Shown here in pieces: positions 26,370 to 35,269 of a stretch of DNA of 48,794 nucleotides. Positions within the stretch are counted from its first letter, which is position 1. Every line of letters begins with the position of its first letter. The notes under the pieces were generated by a model that saw nothing but the letters and a program-made list of their open reading frames with translations, searched no databases and was not told the origin of the DNA. A program made the position numbers and the translations under genes. The DNA lies in assembly GCA_019112735.1 (NCBI GenBank), contig DXIS01000021.1, positions 1-48,794 on the forward strand. The letters run 5' to 3'. This stretch comes from Candidatus Mediterraneibacter guildfordensis (GTDB lineage Bacteria > Bacillota > Clostridia > Lachnospirales > Lachnospiraceae).

Positions 26370-26418
26370 ATCAGCCGGATTTATCAAAATTAATTTGATG
26401 AATCCGGCTGATTCTATT
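26370..26418 (+). terminator. terminator at the end of the toxin-export locus
   Basis: An 18-base stem (26370-26387 with 26395-26412, one wobble) with a seven-base loop lies 37 bases after the NagZ-amidase stop. The following T-tract (tctatt) is weak. Confidence 0.7.
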
Positions 26419-26586
26419 AACCGAAATGCGATTTACGGTTGAAAACAGATATTTTAATTCTACGGTGCTAAATTCATTGCAACAAAATCCCCTTTATAAT
26501 ACTCTTATATATATAAATGAACCGGATTGACTGATATCAGTTTCTATTTACAGGCATAAGTGCACGGCAAGGGAGGAGGGGTGCAG

Positions 26587-27132
26587 ATGTACGATTATGA
26601 TAATGCTCCGGAGCGGGATCTGATCCGGCGGGCCAGACGGGGCGATGCAAAAGCTTTTGCCCGTCTTTATTCAGAAATATACAGGGATCTCTACCGGTTC
26701 GCCCTCTGCATGCTCCGGCATCCGCAGGAGGCGGAGGACGCAGTGAGCGAAGCCGTAATCGCGGCCTATGAAAATATTTCCTCGCTCCGGAAAGAGTCGT
26801 CTTTTAAGAGCTGGATCTTCACGATCCTGAATAATGAGTGCAGGCGCGCGCTGATGAAGCGAAGCAGGGAGCGGAAGATCACAGATGATGCAGATACATA
26901 CCCAGGAGCGGCGGCAGCCGGCGCAGAACCGGATTACGCACAGCGGGAGGATATCCGGCGGGCGCTGGAACTGCTTGATGATGAGGAGCGGATGATCGTG
27001 GCGTTCTCGGTCTTCGGCGGATACCGAAGTGAGGAGATCGCGGAAATGCTGAACAAGAATGCGTCCTCTGTGCGTTCCAGGAAGAAGCGGGCGCTGGAGA
27101 AGATGCGCGTCAGCCTGGGGAGCACAGTGTGA
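26587..27132 (+). CDS. ECF (sigma-70 family) RNA polymerase sigma factor
   Basis: 181 residues. Region 2 (FARLYSEIYRDLYRFALCML and AEDAVSEAVIAAYENI) and region 4 (SVFGGYRSEEIAEMLNKNAS, then VRSRKKRALEKM) are clear; the linker is short, as in ECF factors. The ATG at 26587 follows the ribosome-binding site gggaggagg; upstream in-frame GTG codons overlap it. It overlaps the beta-propeller gene region by its stop and shares its operon, suggesting that the partner controls it. The 250 bases upstream hold the previous terminator and an AT-rich stretch (TATAAT near 26494) that may be its promoter. Confidence 0.9.
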   Translation: MYDYDNAPERDLIRRARRGDAKAFARLYSEIYRDLYRFALCMLRHPQEAEDAVSEAVIAAYENISSLRKESSFKSWIFTILNNECRRALMKRSRERKITDDADTYPGAAAAGAEPDYAQREDIRRALELLDDEERMIVAFSVFGGYRSEEIAEMLNKNASSVRSRKKRALEKMRVSLGSTV

Positions 27133-27158
27133 CAGAGAACGAAGAAAGGAGGATGGCT

Positions 27159-29237
27159 ATGGATGAGAAAAACCTTCATAATAAAAGAACAGACCAGGAT
27201 TTGATCGATGATCTCCGGAAAATGACGGATGACATCCCGGTGCCGCCGGCACTGGAACCGGATGCGGTTGAGCGGATGCTGGAAGACCGGGCGAAGAAAA
27301 AACGCCGGAAATCTGTGCGGATATACGGCGGGGCAGCCGCGGCCGCCTGTGCCTGTGTGGTCATCGGACTGTCAGCGGCATACCTGACAGGTCATCCGGG
27401 AGACGGTGCGGCAAGTACAATGTCCGGCGGTGCGGAGAGCGCAGACGCCGGGGGCGCGGAGAATGCGGATGCCGGGAGTTCAGAGAGCACAGCCGCCGGG
27501 GGTGCGGAACCGGCAGCGGGGCAGGCGGACGAACTGGCGGCAGCTGAGGATTACAATGAAATATACCGATATATTCAGGCTCAGAGAGATGCGGATGAGA
27601 AACTGGCCGGGACCTACAGCGACGGCGGGTCTGCCGGCGCGGTGGAAGACAGCGCCGCGTCTCAGGAGAGTTCATCGGCTGCGGCGACAGGGACATCCGG
27701 TAAATCCGGAAGCTATTCCGACACAAACGTCCGGACCGAGGGCGTTGGAGAGGCGGACATCGTCAAGACGGACGGGGAAAATATTTATCTTGTGAACGGA
27801 GAGACCGTTGAGATCGTGGATATCACATCAGATGAGATGGAGCATCTGGCGCAGATCGAGATGGATGAGGATTGTTATGTGACAGAACTTTACGCGGCGG
27901 ATGAGCGTCTGCTCATACTGTATACAAGGGAAGAGTACGACGACGGGAAGACCGGGTATGACGGAACATACCGGCAGTATACATGCACGGACGTCTATGA
28001 CATCAGCGACCCGGCGGATCCGGAGAAGATCTCAACGCTCTCCCAGAGCGGATATTACAACACCATGCGGGTGAAAGACGGATACGTCTATGTGCTGAGT
28101 GATTACAGCCTGCCCTATGACATCAGCAGGCCGGAGCCCCGGACGTACATCCCGGAGATACAGGGCGAGATCATGCCGGTATCGGATATCTACATGCCGC
28201 AGCGGAAAATGGGAAACGACTACACGGTGATCACTTCATTTTCGCTGGATGACCCGAAGGAAAAGACAGACAGCAAGGCGGTCTTCGGTACGGCCGGCGA
28301 GTGCTATGTGAGCACGGAAAATATTTACGTGACCGAGTCATATTACAATAATAATGATGCAAATGTGACGCAGACGTCCATCCGCAGGATCGCCTATGAA
28401 AACGGCGTGCTGACGGGAACGGCGCAGACTAAAGTGGACGGGATTCTCAATGATTCCTTCAGCATCGACGAGTACGGCGGATACCTCAGGATGGTAACGA
28501 CTGTCACATCTGTGAACGAGGCGGAGGGAAGCTTCCTGACGGATCTGGCGGATATGTTCCGCGGAGTAGAGACAGAGACAGAAGTCCGAAACGTGGATAC
28601 AAATTCGCTTTATATCCTGGACAGCGACCTGAACGTGACCGGGGAGATCCGTGACCTGGCGCCGGACGAGCGGGTATATTCCGCAAGGCTGATGGGCGAT
28701 ATCGGATATTTCGTCACCTTCCGTGAGACCGATCCGCTCTTCTCGGCGGATCTCTCGGACCCGCATAACCCGAAGATCATCGGGGAACTGAAGATCCCGG
28801 GATTCTCAGAATACCTTCATCCCTACGGAGACGGAAAGCTGCTGGGGATCGGCATGGATGTGGACGAGGAGAGCGTGGCGACGGGGGGCGTGAAGCTGTC
28901 CATGTTCGACATTTCCGATCCGTCGGATGTAAAGGAAGAGAATCAATATATCCTGGAAGACATGTACGGGACTGATGTGGGATATGATTACAAGGCGGTG
29001 TTCGTGGATGTGGGAAAGAATCTGTTCGGCTTTCTGTCCTACGGCGACTCCACCGTGTATACAATCTTTACCTATGATGAAGAGGACGGTTTCCGCGAAG
29101 TGTTCTCGAGGACGCTCAACTGGACGGGAAGCGTGCGCGGGATGTATGCGGGCGAGAAGTTTTATCTCATTTCTGCGAACACAATTGAATCTTTCAGATT
29201 GGCAGATTTTAAGAAGGTGGATGATATTGTTCTTTAG
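27159..29237 (+). CDS. membrane-anchored beta-propeller protein, possible anti-sigma partner
   Basis: 692 residues. A ~55-residue cytoplasmic N-terminus (DQDLIDDLRKMTDDIPVPP) precedes a basic stop-transfer (KKKRRK) and one transmembrane helix (about residues 57-77). An Ala/Gly/Glu low-complexity linker follows, then a large secreted beta-propeller domain (from about 185) starting at VGEADIVKTDGENIYLVNG, the signature of the Beta_propel family. The short cytosolic tail, and coupling to the sigma-factor gene, fit an anti-sigma or sensor role (inference; no classic zinc anti-sigma motif). I chose ATG 27159 because gaaaggagg sits six bases before it; the ATG at 27153 abuts that site. Confidence 0.82.
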   Translation: MDEKNLHNKRTDQDLIDDLRKMTDDIPVPPALEPDAVERMLEDRAKKKRRKSVRIYGGAAAAACACVVIGLSAAYLTGHPGDGAASTMSGGAESADAGGAENADAGSSESTAAGGAEPAAGQADELAAAEDYNEIYRYIQAQRDADEKLAGTYSDGGSAGAVEDSAASQESSSAAATGTSGKSGSYSDTNVRTEGVGEADIVKTDGENIYLVNGETVEIVDITSDEMEHLAQIEMDEDCYVTELYAADERLLILYTREEYDDGKTGYDGTYRQYTCTDVYDISDPADPEKISTLSQSGYYNTMRVKDGYVYVLSDYSLPYDISRPEPRTYIPEIQGEIMPVSDIYMPQRKMGNDYTVITSFSLDDPKEKTDSKAVFGTAGECYVSTENIYVTESYYNNNDANVTQTSIRRIAYENGVLTGTAQTKVDGILNDSFSIDEYGGYLRMVTTVTSVNEAEGSFLTDLADMFRGVETETEVRNVDTNSLYILDSDLNVTGEIRDLAPDERVYSARLMGDIGYFVTFRETDPLFSADLSDPHNPKIIGELKIPGFSEYLHPYGDGKLLGIGMDVDEESVATGGVKLSMFDISDPSDVKEENQYILEDMYGTDVGYDYKAVFVDVGKNLFGFLSYGDSTVYTIFTYDEEDGFREVFSRTLNWTGSVRGMYAGEKFYLISANTIESFRLADFKKVDDIVL

Positions 29238-29416
29238 AAGTGAATTGTACACATTTGAAGATACAAATAGATATACCGTGCAGCTTGCTTTCAATATAAC
29301 CCATAAATATAGTGCAGTTAGTGCAAGATAACTACCAGGATAACATATAATTATCAGAAAATTCAAACAAAATAAATAAAATAATAAATTTATTTAAAAT
29401 AAATTATTAAAATGTA

Positions 29417-29445
29417 TTGACAAATACAAACTCCGATGCTATCAT
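29417..29445 (+). promoter_or_regulatory. near-consensus promoter in the 29.2-30.2 kb gap
   Basis: TTGACA (29417-29422), a 17-base spacer and TATCAT (29440-29445). It lies 69 bases before a short ORF with a strong ribosome-binding site. Confidence 0.8.
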
Positions 29446-29514
29446 AAGAACATCCAAAGAGAACAATTCTTCTTAAAGGATTAATAATAAAGATACATCA
29501 GGAGGGGTAATCCC

Positions 29515-29598
29515 ATGGACAGTATTAACTCAGTTTTTAATCAATATGTCAGTGGTACGGCAAATGAAAGTTCCTGTGATGTAAGAGACCTTTGCTAA
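29515..29598 (+). CDS. 27-codon ORF with intact promoter and ribosome-binding site
   Basis: The ORF starts MDSINSVFNQYVSGTANESS and ends CDVRDLC before TAA. It has the strong ribosome-binding site aggaggggtaatccc and a near-consensus promoter upstream. The peptide has two cysteines and no signal sequence. It is either a real small peptide or, more likely, the start of a larger gene that has acquired stops, because faint coding-like stretches follow in several frames. Confidence 0.4.
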   Translation: MDSINSVFNQYVSGTANESSCDVRDLC

Positions 29599-30046
29599 AC
29601 ACTTTAAATGATGGATCCGGAGATAGTTTAGAAGAAGAAAAAGAAGATCGGAGAGCATAGAAAACCGGATGAAGATCATTAAGATTTAACATTTGCAGAC
29701 GTATTGAATATAGATACCACATATAGCAGAATTTCGAAAGATGTGTAAAGAAACATTGAGTAGAATATATATTTTATAGAAAAGGGCGCTGGTTATAGAA
29801 GTAATAATTAAGTAGGCTGTTATCTTATCCATCAGGATATTATAAAGGGAACAATTATAGGAATAATAACCAGGATGACTCTTCGGAAGTATAAAATAGT
29901 ACCTGAAGCGCTTATCGCAGGGATGCTGCTATGAATCATAATCGTTATACAACGGAAGTATAACAAGAGGCGAAGGTCTCACAGGAACCGAATAAATATA
30001 TTTCCTCCGATTTTATATAAAGAAATTTTACAATTGAATACAAAAC
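29599..30046 (+). other. AT-rich, gene-poor stretch, probably a decayed gene
   Basis: No ORF of credible length on either strand. Short open runs in shifting frames (for example NDGSGDSLEEEKEDRRA near 29622 and DLTFADVLNIDTTYSRISKD near 29685) are broken by stops, as in a gene eroded by frameshifts. The short repeat cggaagtataa appears twice (about 29885 and 29951). The stretch ends at a strong terminator. The 277 bases from 29238 to 29514 hold only the promoter and leader. Confidence 0.45.
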
Positions 30047-30087
30047 AAAAATGCATCTTCAATGTCAATTGAAGATGCATTTTTTTG
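30047..30087. terminator. bidirectional intrinsic terminator
   Basis: A perfect 13-base stem (30051-30063 with 30068-30080) has a four-base loop. It is flanked by four A's before and six T's after, so it can work on both strands. It closes the decayed region. Confidence 0.9.
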
Positions 30088-30113
30088 ACAGAATGAATCT
30101 CATATGATAAACT
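30085..30113 (+). promoter_or_regulatory. promoter of the TPR/AAA ATPase gene
   Basis: TTGACA (30085-30090), a 17-base spacer and TAAACT (30108-30113). The first two T's of the -35 box are the end of the preceding terminator's T-run. The start codon lies 84 bases downstream. Confidence 0.75.
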
Positions 30114-30196
30114 AAGTAAAATGTTATTCTGCGTTCAGTGCGTAAACAGCAAATGCCTGGCCGGCAGATCATACTTTTTCAATGAGGTGAAGTGCG

Positions 30197-33148
30197 GTGG
30201 ATAAGTACGAATATAAGCAAAAGACAGATCAGATGCTTGAATTAATGCGTGAAGGCTCATACAGAAAAGCGGCGGAGATTGCGGATGAGATCGACTGGAG
30301 AAGGGTGCGGAATGCTTCCATGCTCGAGGCGGTCAGTGAGATTTATGAGAAGACCCGGCAGTATCCGAGAAGTTACCGGGTTCTTACCCTGGCCTATCAC
30401 CGTGCAGAAGGAAGCCGGAAGATCCTTGGAAAGTTATGCGAACTGGCACTGAAGACGGACAGGCTGGACAAAGCCATTGATTATTATGAGGAATTCACGC
30501 AGGCTGCACCAAAAGATCCGAATCAGTACATATTGAAATATCAGATCCTGCGGGCGCAGAAAGCACCGGTAAGGCAGCAGATCGAAGCGCTGGAAGAGTA
30601 TAAGAAGTCAGAATATGTTGAAGAGTGGGCGTATGAGCTCGCTAAACTGTATCAGGAAGCGGGAATGACGGAAGAATGTCTGGAGGAATGTGATGATCTG
30701 ATCCTCTGGTTCAGCGAAGGACAGTATGTTTACAAAGCAATGGAGCTGAAGATGCAGTACAAGCCGCTTACCCCGTCCCAGCAGGAACGGTATGACAGAC
30801 GGTTTGCCGGACCGGACAGTGAAACGGCGGAAATGCCGGATATCAGCGCTCAGGCAGATGCGAAGGATGAAGCGCCTGAAGATGTGGTCGAAGCTGCGGA
30901 AGTGCAGGAAGAGGCTCTGCAGGATCAGACTGAAGAGATAACCGAAGCGGCTGAGGCTGAGAACACAGAAGCCGGGGATACAGAGAACGGGAATACAGAG
31001 GCCGGAAATAAGGAAGCTGAAAATACAGAAGCGGCTGCAGATACAGCGGAAAATGCGGCGGAAGATACCGAAGAACCTGTGGAAGTAAAGAAGAAAAAAA
31101 TCGGAGACACCATGCCGCTGGACGAAGCGCTCCGGATGCTTCTTCACCTTGAGCCGGAACAGCCGGAGATCCAGCCGGAACCGCCTGAGCCTGAGAAGAA
31201 AGAAGCGGATCTGAACGATCTTGAGCGCGCGGTGGGCGAGATAGAAGCGGTTGCAGATGCTGACATGGTGCGGCAGATCGTGGAAGAGAAAGCGAAGAAA
31301 AGAGTTCAGGCATCATCCAGAGGCAAGATGACGGAGATCATTCCGGACGATGATATCGATATTGATGAGCCTGAAACAGAAGAACCCACGATAGAAGAAG
31401 AGGTTTTTCTCGATATAGAGGATGCTGAAGATTTTCTGCTTGATGCGGAAGATGCTGAAGACTTCTTCGATGAAACAGATGTAACTGAAGAAATAATATT
31501 ACCACAAGAAGGGGAAACAGAAGGGGATAGTATGGCAGATCAGAAAACAAAGAAAATTGATCCGATCCTTCCGGATGATATCCAGAGGATGATTGATGAA
31601 ATCGAGGGAGTGATCCCGGAGGAAGAGGTAAAACCGGCGCCGGCGCCGAAGGCGAAAGCCGAAGAAGTTCATGAGAACATGGGCAAGGTGGCGGATTCGC
31701 TCCGCATCGATGATGATGACGATTTCGAGGAGTTTGATTTCGACGAAGACGAGGCGGACGAGTTCCTTGACGAAGACGGCGAAGAGTACGAGGAAGAGGA
31801 CGAATACCTCGACGACGACGGTGAAGAGTACGAGGAAGAGGACGAATACCTCGACGAAGACGGCGAAGAGTATGAGGAAGAGGATGAATACCTCGACGAA
31901 GATGAAGACGAGTATCTCGATGAGGATGAAGACGAGGGTGAGTTTGAGGAAGTAGACGAGTATCTCGATGAAGATGAAGACGAGGGCGAGTTCGAAGAAG
32001 TAGACGAGTACCTCGACGAAGACGAAGAAGAGTACGAGGAAGAGGATGAATACCTCGACGAGGACGAAGAAGAATACGAGGAAGAAGACGAGGAATTCGA
32101 GGAGTCTGACGAAGAGATCGCGGACTGGGATGCAGACCTGTTCTCTGAAGAGGATGTTGTGGACGGTATAGATGACCGTGAGATCCCGGATGATGATGAC
32201 AACATGGATATCCTCTCGGCGACGACTCCGCTGAGCCGGAAGGAGACGGCGAAGATGATCGCTACCGGCAAGACGGCGCCGCTTCCGCTGGATGAGATCT
32301 CGGATGCAATGTCACTGTCTGACACAGGCTTCATCGTACACGGCCGTTATGATCTGGGCATCCAGAGCGGCATCGGAACGAGGGCCGGCCTGACAGAAGA
32401 GCAGAAGAAGCTGTTCTCCTACTTCGTACCGGTACGCGGCATGAGCGAGCAGCTGGTGGACGTGCTGGAGCAGGATAAGAACTGCACGAACCGCCAGGGT
32501 ACATCCCGGACAGGCAACCTTCTGATCGTCGGAAATAAAGGAAACGGCAAGACCGTGCTGGCGGTTGATGTCGTGAAAGCGATCCAGAAACAGCGCAACA
32601 TCCATCAGGGCAAGGTTGCGATCGTAACAGGCGATTCGCTGAATAAGAAGAAGATCAGCGATATCTTTGATAAACTTTACGGCGGCGCGCTTATTATCGA
32701 GAAAGCGGGCAAGATGAATGAGAAGACAGTGGCACGCCTCAACAAGGCGATGGAGAAGGATACCGGCGAACTGCTGATCGTGCTCGAGGAGCAGAGAAAG
32801 CCGATCGACCGTCTGCTCTCCTCCAACCGGGAGTTCAGAAGAAAATTCACGTCCCGTCTGGAGGTGCCGATCTTCATCAACGACGAGCTGGTAACATTCG
32901 GCCAGACTTACGCGCAGGAGAACGGATACCGCATCGATGAGATGGGAATCCTGGCGCTGTACAGCAAGATCGATTCACTCCAGAGAGAGGATCACGCGGT
33001 AACGGTTGCCGAGGTGAAGGAGATCATGGACGAGGCGATCCAGCACTCCCAGAAAGCTTCCGCGAAGAAGCTTGTGAAACGTGTATTCGGCAAGAATACG
33101 GACGAGGCGGACCGGATCCTGCTCTCGGAAAAAGACTTCAATATCTGA
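30197..33148 (+). CDS. TPR-domain protein with acidic repeats and C-terminal AAA-type ATPase
   Basis: 983 residues. Residues ~1-200 are TPR-like helices, and ~210-340 are Glu/Ala-rich. Residues ~525-645 carry a 14-residue acidic repeat (DEDGEEYEEEDEYL type). The last ~280 residues are an AAA-type P-loop domain with Walker A VGNKGNGKT near 777-785, followed by GGALIIEKAGKM where the Walker B Asp-Glu would be. The layout recalls the TPR/AAA EccA proteins of type VII secretion, but no other such genes are nearby, and the Walker B is altered. No membrane helices are seen. It starts with GTG 30197, after the ribosome-binding site gaggtg. Confidence 0.75.
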   Translation: MDKYEYKQKTDQMLELMREGSYRKAAEIADEIDWRRVRNASMLEAVSEIYEKTRQYPRSYRVLTLAYHRAEGSRKILGKLCELALKTDRLDKAIDYYEEFTQAAPKDPNQYILKYQILRAQKAPVRQQIEALEEYKKSEYVEEWAYELAKLYQEAGMTEECLEECDDLILWFSEGQYVYKAMELKMQYKPLTPSQQERYDRRFAGPDSETAEMPDISAQADAKDEAPEDVVEAAEVQEEALQDQTEEITEAAEAENTEAGDTENGNTEAGNKEAENTEAAADTAENAAEDTEEPVEVKKKKIGDTMPLDEALRMLLHLEPEQPEIQPEPPEPEKKEADLNDLERAVGEIEAVADADMVRQIVEEKAKKRVQASSRGKMTEIIPDDDIDIDEPETEEPTIEEEVFLDIEDAEDFLLDAEDAEDFFDETDVTEEIILPQEGETEGDSMADQKTKKIDPILPDDIQRMIDEIEGVIPEEEVKPAPAPKAKAEEVHENMGKVADSLRIDDDDDFEEFDFDEDEADEFLDEDGEEYEEEDEYLDDDGEEYEEEDEYLDEDGEEYEEEDEYLDEDEDEYLDEDEDEGEFEEVDEYLDEDEDEGEFEEVDEYLDEDEEEYEEEDEYLDEDEEEYEEEDEEFEESDEEIADWDADLFSEEDVVDGIDDREIPDDDDNMDILSATTPLSRKETAKMIATGKTAPLPLDEISDAMSLSDTGFIVHGRYDLGIQSGIGTRAGLTEEQKKLFSYFVPVRGMSEQLVDVLEQDKNCTNRQGTSRTGNLLIVGNKGNGKTVLAVDVVKAIQKQRNIHQGKVAIVTGDSLNKKKISDIFDKLYGGALIIEKAGKMNEKTVARLNKAMEKDTGELLIVLEEQRKPIDRLLSSNREFRRKFTSRLEVPIFINDELVTFGQTYAQENGYRIDEMGILALYSKIDSLQREDHAVTVAEVKEIMDEAIQHSQKASAKKLVKRVFGKNTDEADRILLSEKDFNI
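31769..32101 (+). repeat. 42-base tandem repeats encoding an acidic 14-residue unit
   Basis: Units of 14 codons (gac gaa gac ggc gaa gag tac ...) recur about eight times with partial copies, inside the TPR/AAA ATPase gene. Length variation between strains is likely. The serine-rich reverse-strand ORF across it is a shadow. Confidence 0.85.
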
Positions 33149-33173
33149 TCCGGAAAAATATGGAATACATTTC

Positions 33174-33214
33174 GGGCAGCCGGCGGGAATTATCCTGCCG
33201 GCTGTCCTTTTTTT
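33174..33214 (+). terminator. intrinsic terminator after the TPR/AAA ATPase gene
   Basis: The stem cagccggc/gccggctg is extended by G-C pairs at the base (33174-33207) and is followed by a run of seven T's. Confidence 0.92.
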
Positions 33215-33216
33215 GC

Positions 33217-33245
33217 TTCACTTTTCTGACACTTTAAAGTATAAT
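33217..33245 (+). promoter_or_regulatory. promoter of glgB
   Basis: TTCACT (33217-33222), a 17-base spacer and a perfect TATAAT (33240-33245), 38 bases before the glgB start codon. Confidence 0.75.
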
Positions 33246-33282
33246 GTAGATATTAAAGAAAAATAAGCGACGAGGTGGCTTT

Positions 33283-35211
33283 ATGAAAACGGAAAAAAGC
33301 ACAAAAAAGAAAAAAACGGAGCCCTTTGAGATCGGCGAACTGGACCAGTATCTCTTCGGACAGGGCAACCACTATGAGATCTACCAGAAGATGGGCGCAC
33401 ACAAAGTTGTCTATAAAGGCAAAGAGGGCGTCTATTTTGCAGTGTGGGCCCCGCATGCCCGCCGTGTTGCCGTAGTGGGCGATTTCAACGGCTGGGATTT
33501 TGAGGCCAACTATATGGAACGGCAGGAACCGCTCGGAATCTACACCTGTTTTGTGCCGGGTGTACAGGAGGGGGATCTGTATAAGTTCTGTATCGAGACG
33601 CAGCAGGGCAAACGGATCTTCAAGGCGGATCCATTTGCAAACTATGCGGAGCTGAGGCCGGGAACCGCTTCCCGGGTGACGGATATTTCTCATCTGAAAT
33701 GGACGGACAGCACATGGATGAAACGCCGGGAGACCTGGGACCACAAGGTGAACCCGATGTCCATCTATGAAGTTCATATGGGTTCCTGGATGCGGCATCC
33801 GGGACGCGAGGATGAAGGATTCTATACATATCGCGAGTTCGCGGATGCGATCGTGAAGTATGTGAAAGATATGGGCTACACGCACGTAGAGCTGATGGGC
33901 ATTGCGGAGCATCCTTTCGACGGCTCCTGGGGCTATCAGGTGACCGGGTATTATGCTCCGACGTCACGCTACGGCACGCCGGAAGACTTTGCTTATCTGG
34001 TCAATGAACTGCATCGCAACAATATCGGTGTGATCCTTGACTGGGTACCGGCGCATTTCCCGAGAGACGCGCACGGCCTGGCGGACTTCGATGGCACGCC
34101 GACCTTTGAGTATGCGGATCCGAGAATGGGCGAGCATCCGGACTGGGGCACGAAGATCTTTGACTACGGCAAGGCGGAAGTGAAGAACTTCCTGATCGCC
34201 AATGCGCTGTTCTGGATCGAGCATTTCCATGTGGACGGACTGCGTGTGGACGCGGTGGCTTCCATGCTTTACCTGGACTACGGCAAGCAGGACGGCCAGT
34301 GGGTGGCCAATAAATACGGCGGAAATGAGAACCTGGAAGCGATCGAGTTCTTCAAGCATCTGAACTCCGTTGTCCTTGGCAGGAACAAGGGCGCAGTGAT
34401 GATCGCGGAAGAGTCCACGGCATGGCCGAAGGTGACCGGAGCGCCGGAAGACGACGGACTGGGCTTCAGCCTGAAGTGGAACATGGGCTGGATGCATGAT
34501 TTCACAGAGTATATGAAGCTGGATCCGTATTTCAGAAAGAATGCCCACCACATGATGACATTTGCAAGTTCCTATGCGTACAGCGAGAACTACATCCTTG
34601 TTCTCTCCCACGATGAGGTGGTGCATCTGAAATGCTCCATGCTCAACAAGATGCCGGGGCTTGGATTCGATAAATATGCGAACCTGAAAGTCGGCTATGC
34701 ATTTATGACCGGGCATCCGGGCAAGAAGCTGCTCTTCATGGGACAGGAATTCGCACAGCTCAGAGAGTGGAGCGAGGAGCGCGAGCTCGACTGGTTCCTG
34801 CTGGCTGAGCCGGAGCATCAGGCGATCCAGAACTGGTACCGCGACCTGCTCCATCTGTATAAGAAGAATAAAGCGCTCTACGAGATGGATTCCGATCCGG
34901 CGGGCTTCGAGTGGATCAATGCGGACGACATTTTCCGCAGCATCTACAGTTTCATGCGCCATTCGAAAGACAATAAGAAGAACCTGCTGTTCGTGTGCAA
35001 CTTCACGCCGATGGAGCGCCCGGACTACCGCGTGGGCGTGACTAGGAGAAAACAGCTCAAGCTGGTGCTCAACAGCGACGACAAGAAGTACGGCGGTTCC
35101 GGCGCGTCCCGTCCGCTCGTATATAAACCGGTAAAACAGGAATGCGACGGCAAACCGTACTCCATCGCTTATCCGCTTCCGGCGTATGGCGTTGCGGTAT
35201 TTGAATTCTAA
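33283..35211 (+). CDS. glgB: 1,4-alpha-glucan branching enzyme
   Basis: 642 residues, the normal length. A CBM48 N-terminal domain (AVWAPHARRVAVVGDFNGWD, about residues 50-69) precedes the GH13 catalytic barrel. The nucleophile motif is GLRVDAVASMLYLDYG, the acid/base Glu lies in MIAEESTAWP and the third carboxylate in LSHDEV. The C-terminal domain ends PLPAYGVAVFEF. It adds alpha-1,6 branches to glycogen in the cytoplasm. It has its own promoter and the ribosome-binding site gaggtgg; no other glycogen genes are adjacent. Confidence 0.97.
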   Translation: MKTEKSTKKKKTEPFEIGELDQYLFGQGNHYEIYQKMGAHKVVYKGKEGVYFAVWAPHARRVAVVGDFNGWDFEANYMERQEPLGIYTCFVPGVQEGDLYKFCIETQQGKRIFKADPFANYAELRPGTASRVTDISHLKWTDSTWMKRRETWDHKVNPMSIYEVHMGSWMRHPGREDEGFYTYREFADAIVKYVKDMGYTHVELMGIAEHPFDGSWGYQVTGYYAPTSRYGTPEDFAYLVNELHRNNIGVILDWVPAHFPRDAHGLADFDGTPTFEYADPRMGEHPDWGTKIFDYGKAEVKNFLIANALFWIEHFHVDGLRVDAVASMLYLDYGKQDGQWVANKYGGNENLEAIEFFKHLNSVVLGRNKGAVMIAEESTAWPKVTGAPEDDGLGFSLKWNMGWMHDFTEYMKLDPYFRKNAHHMMTFASSYAYSENYILVLSHDEVVHLKCSMLNKMPGLGFDKYANLKVGYAFMTGHPGKKLLFMGQEFAQLREWSEERELDWFLLAEPEHQAIQNWYRDLLHLYKKNKALYEMDSDPAGFEWINADDIFRSIYSFMRHSKDNKKNLLFVCNFTPMERPDYRVGVTRRKQLKLVLNSDDKKYGGSGASRPLVYKPVKQECDGKPYSIAYPLPAYGVAVFEF

Positions 35212-35269
35212 AGAGGAAGGGCCAAAACTATATATGTAAGAGACCCAAAAAGGAAGGAGAGATTTTACA

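Noticed and set aside
31669..32334. Serine/tyrosine-rich reverse-strand ORF over the acidic repeats
   Set aside because: It is the shadow of the 14-residue acidic repeat in the TPR/AAA ATPase gene.
30197..33148. Type VII secretion locus based on the EccA-like architecture
   Set aside because: No EccC/EssC, WXG100 or other type VII genes are in the window, and the resemblance is only in domain order.
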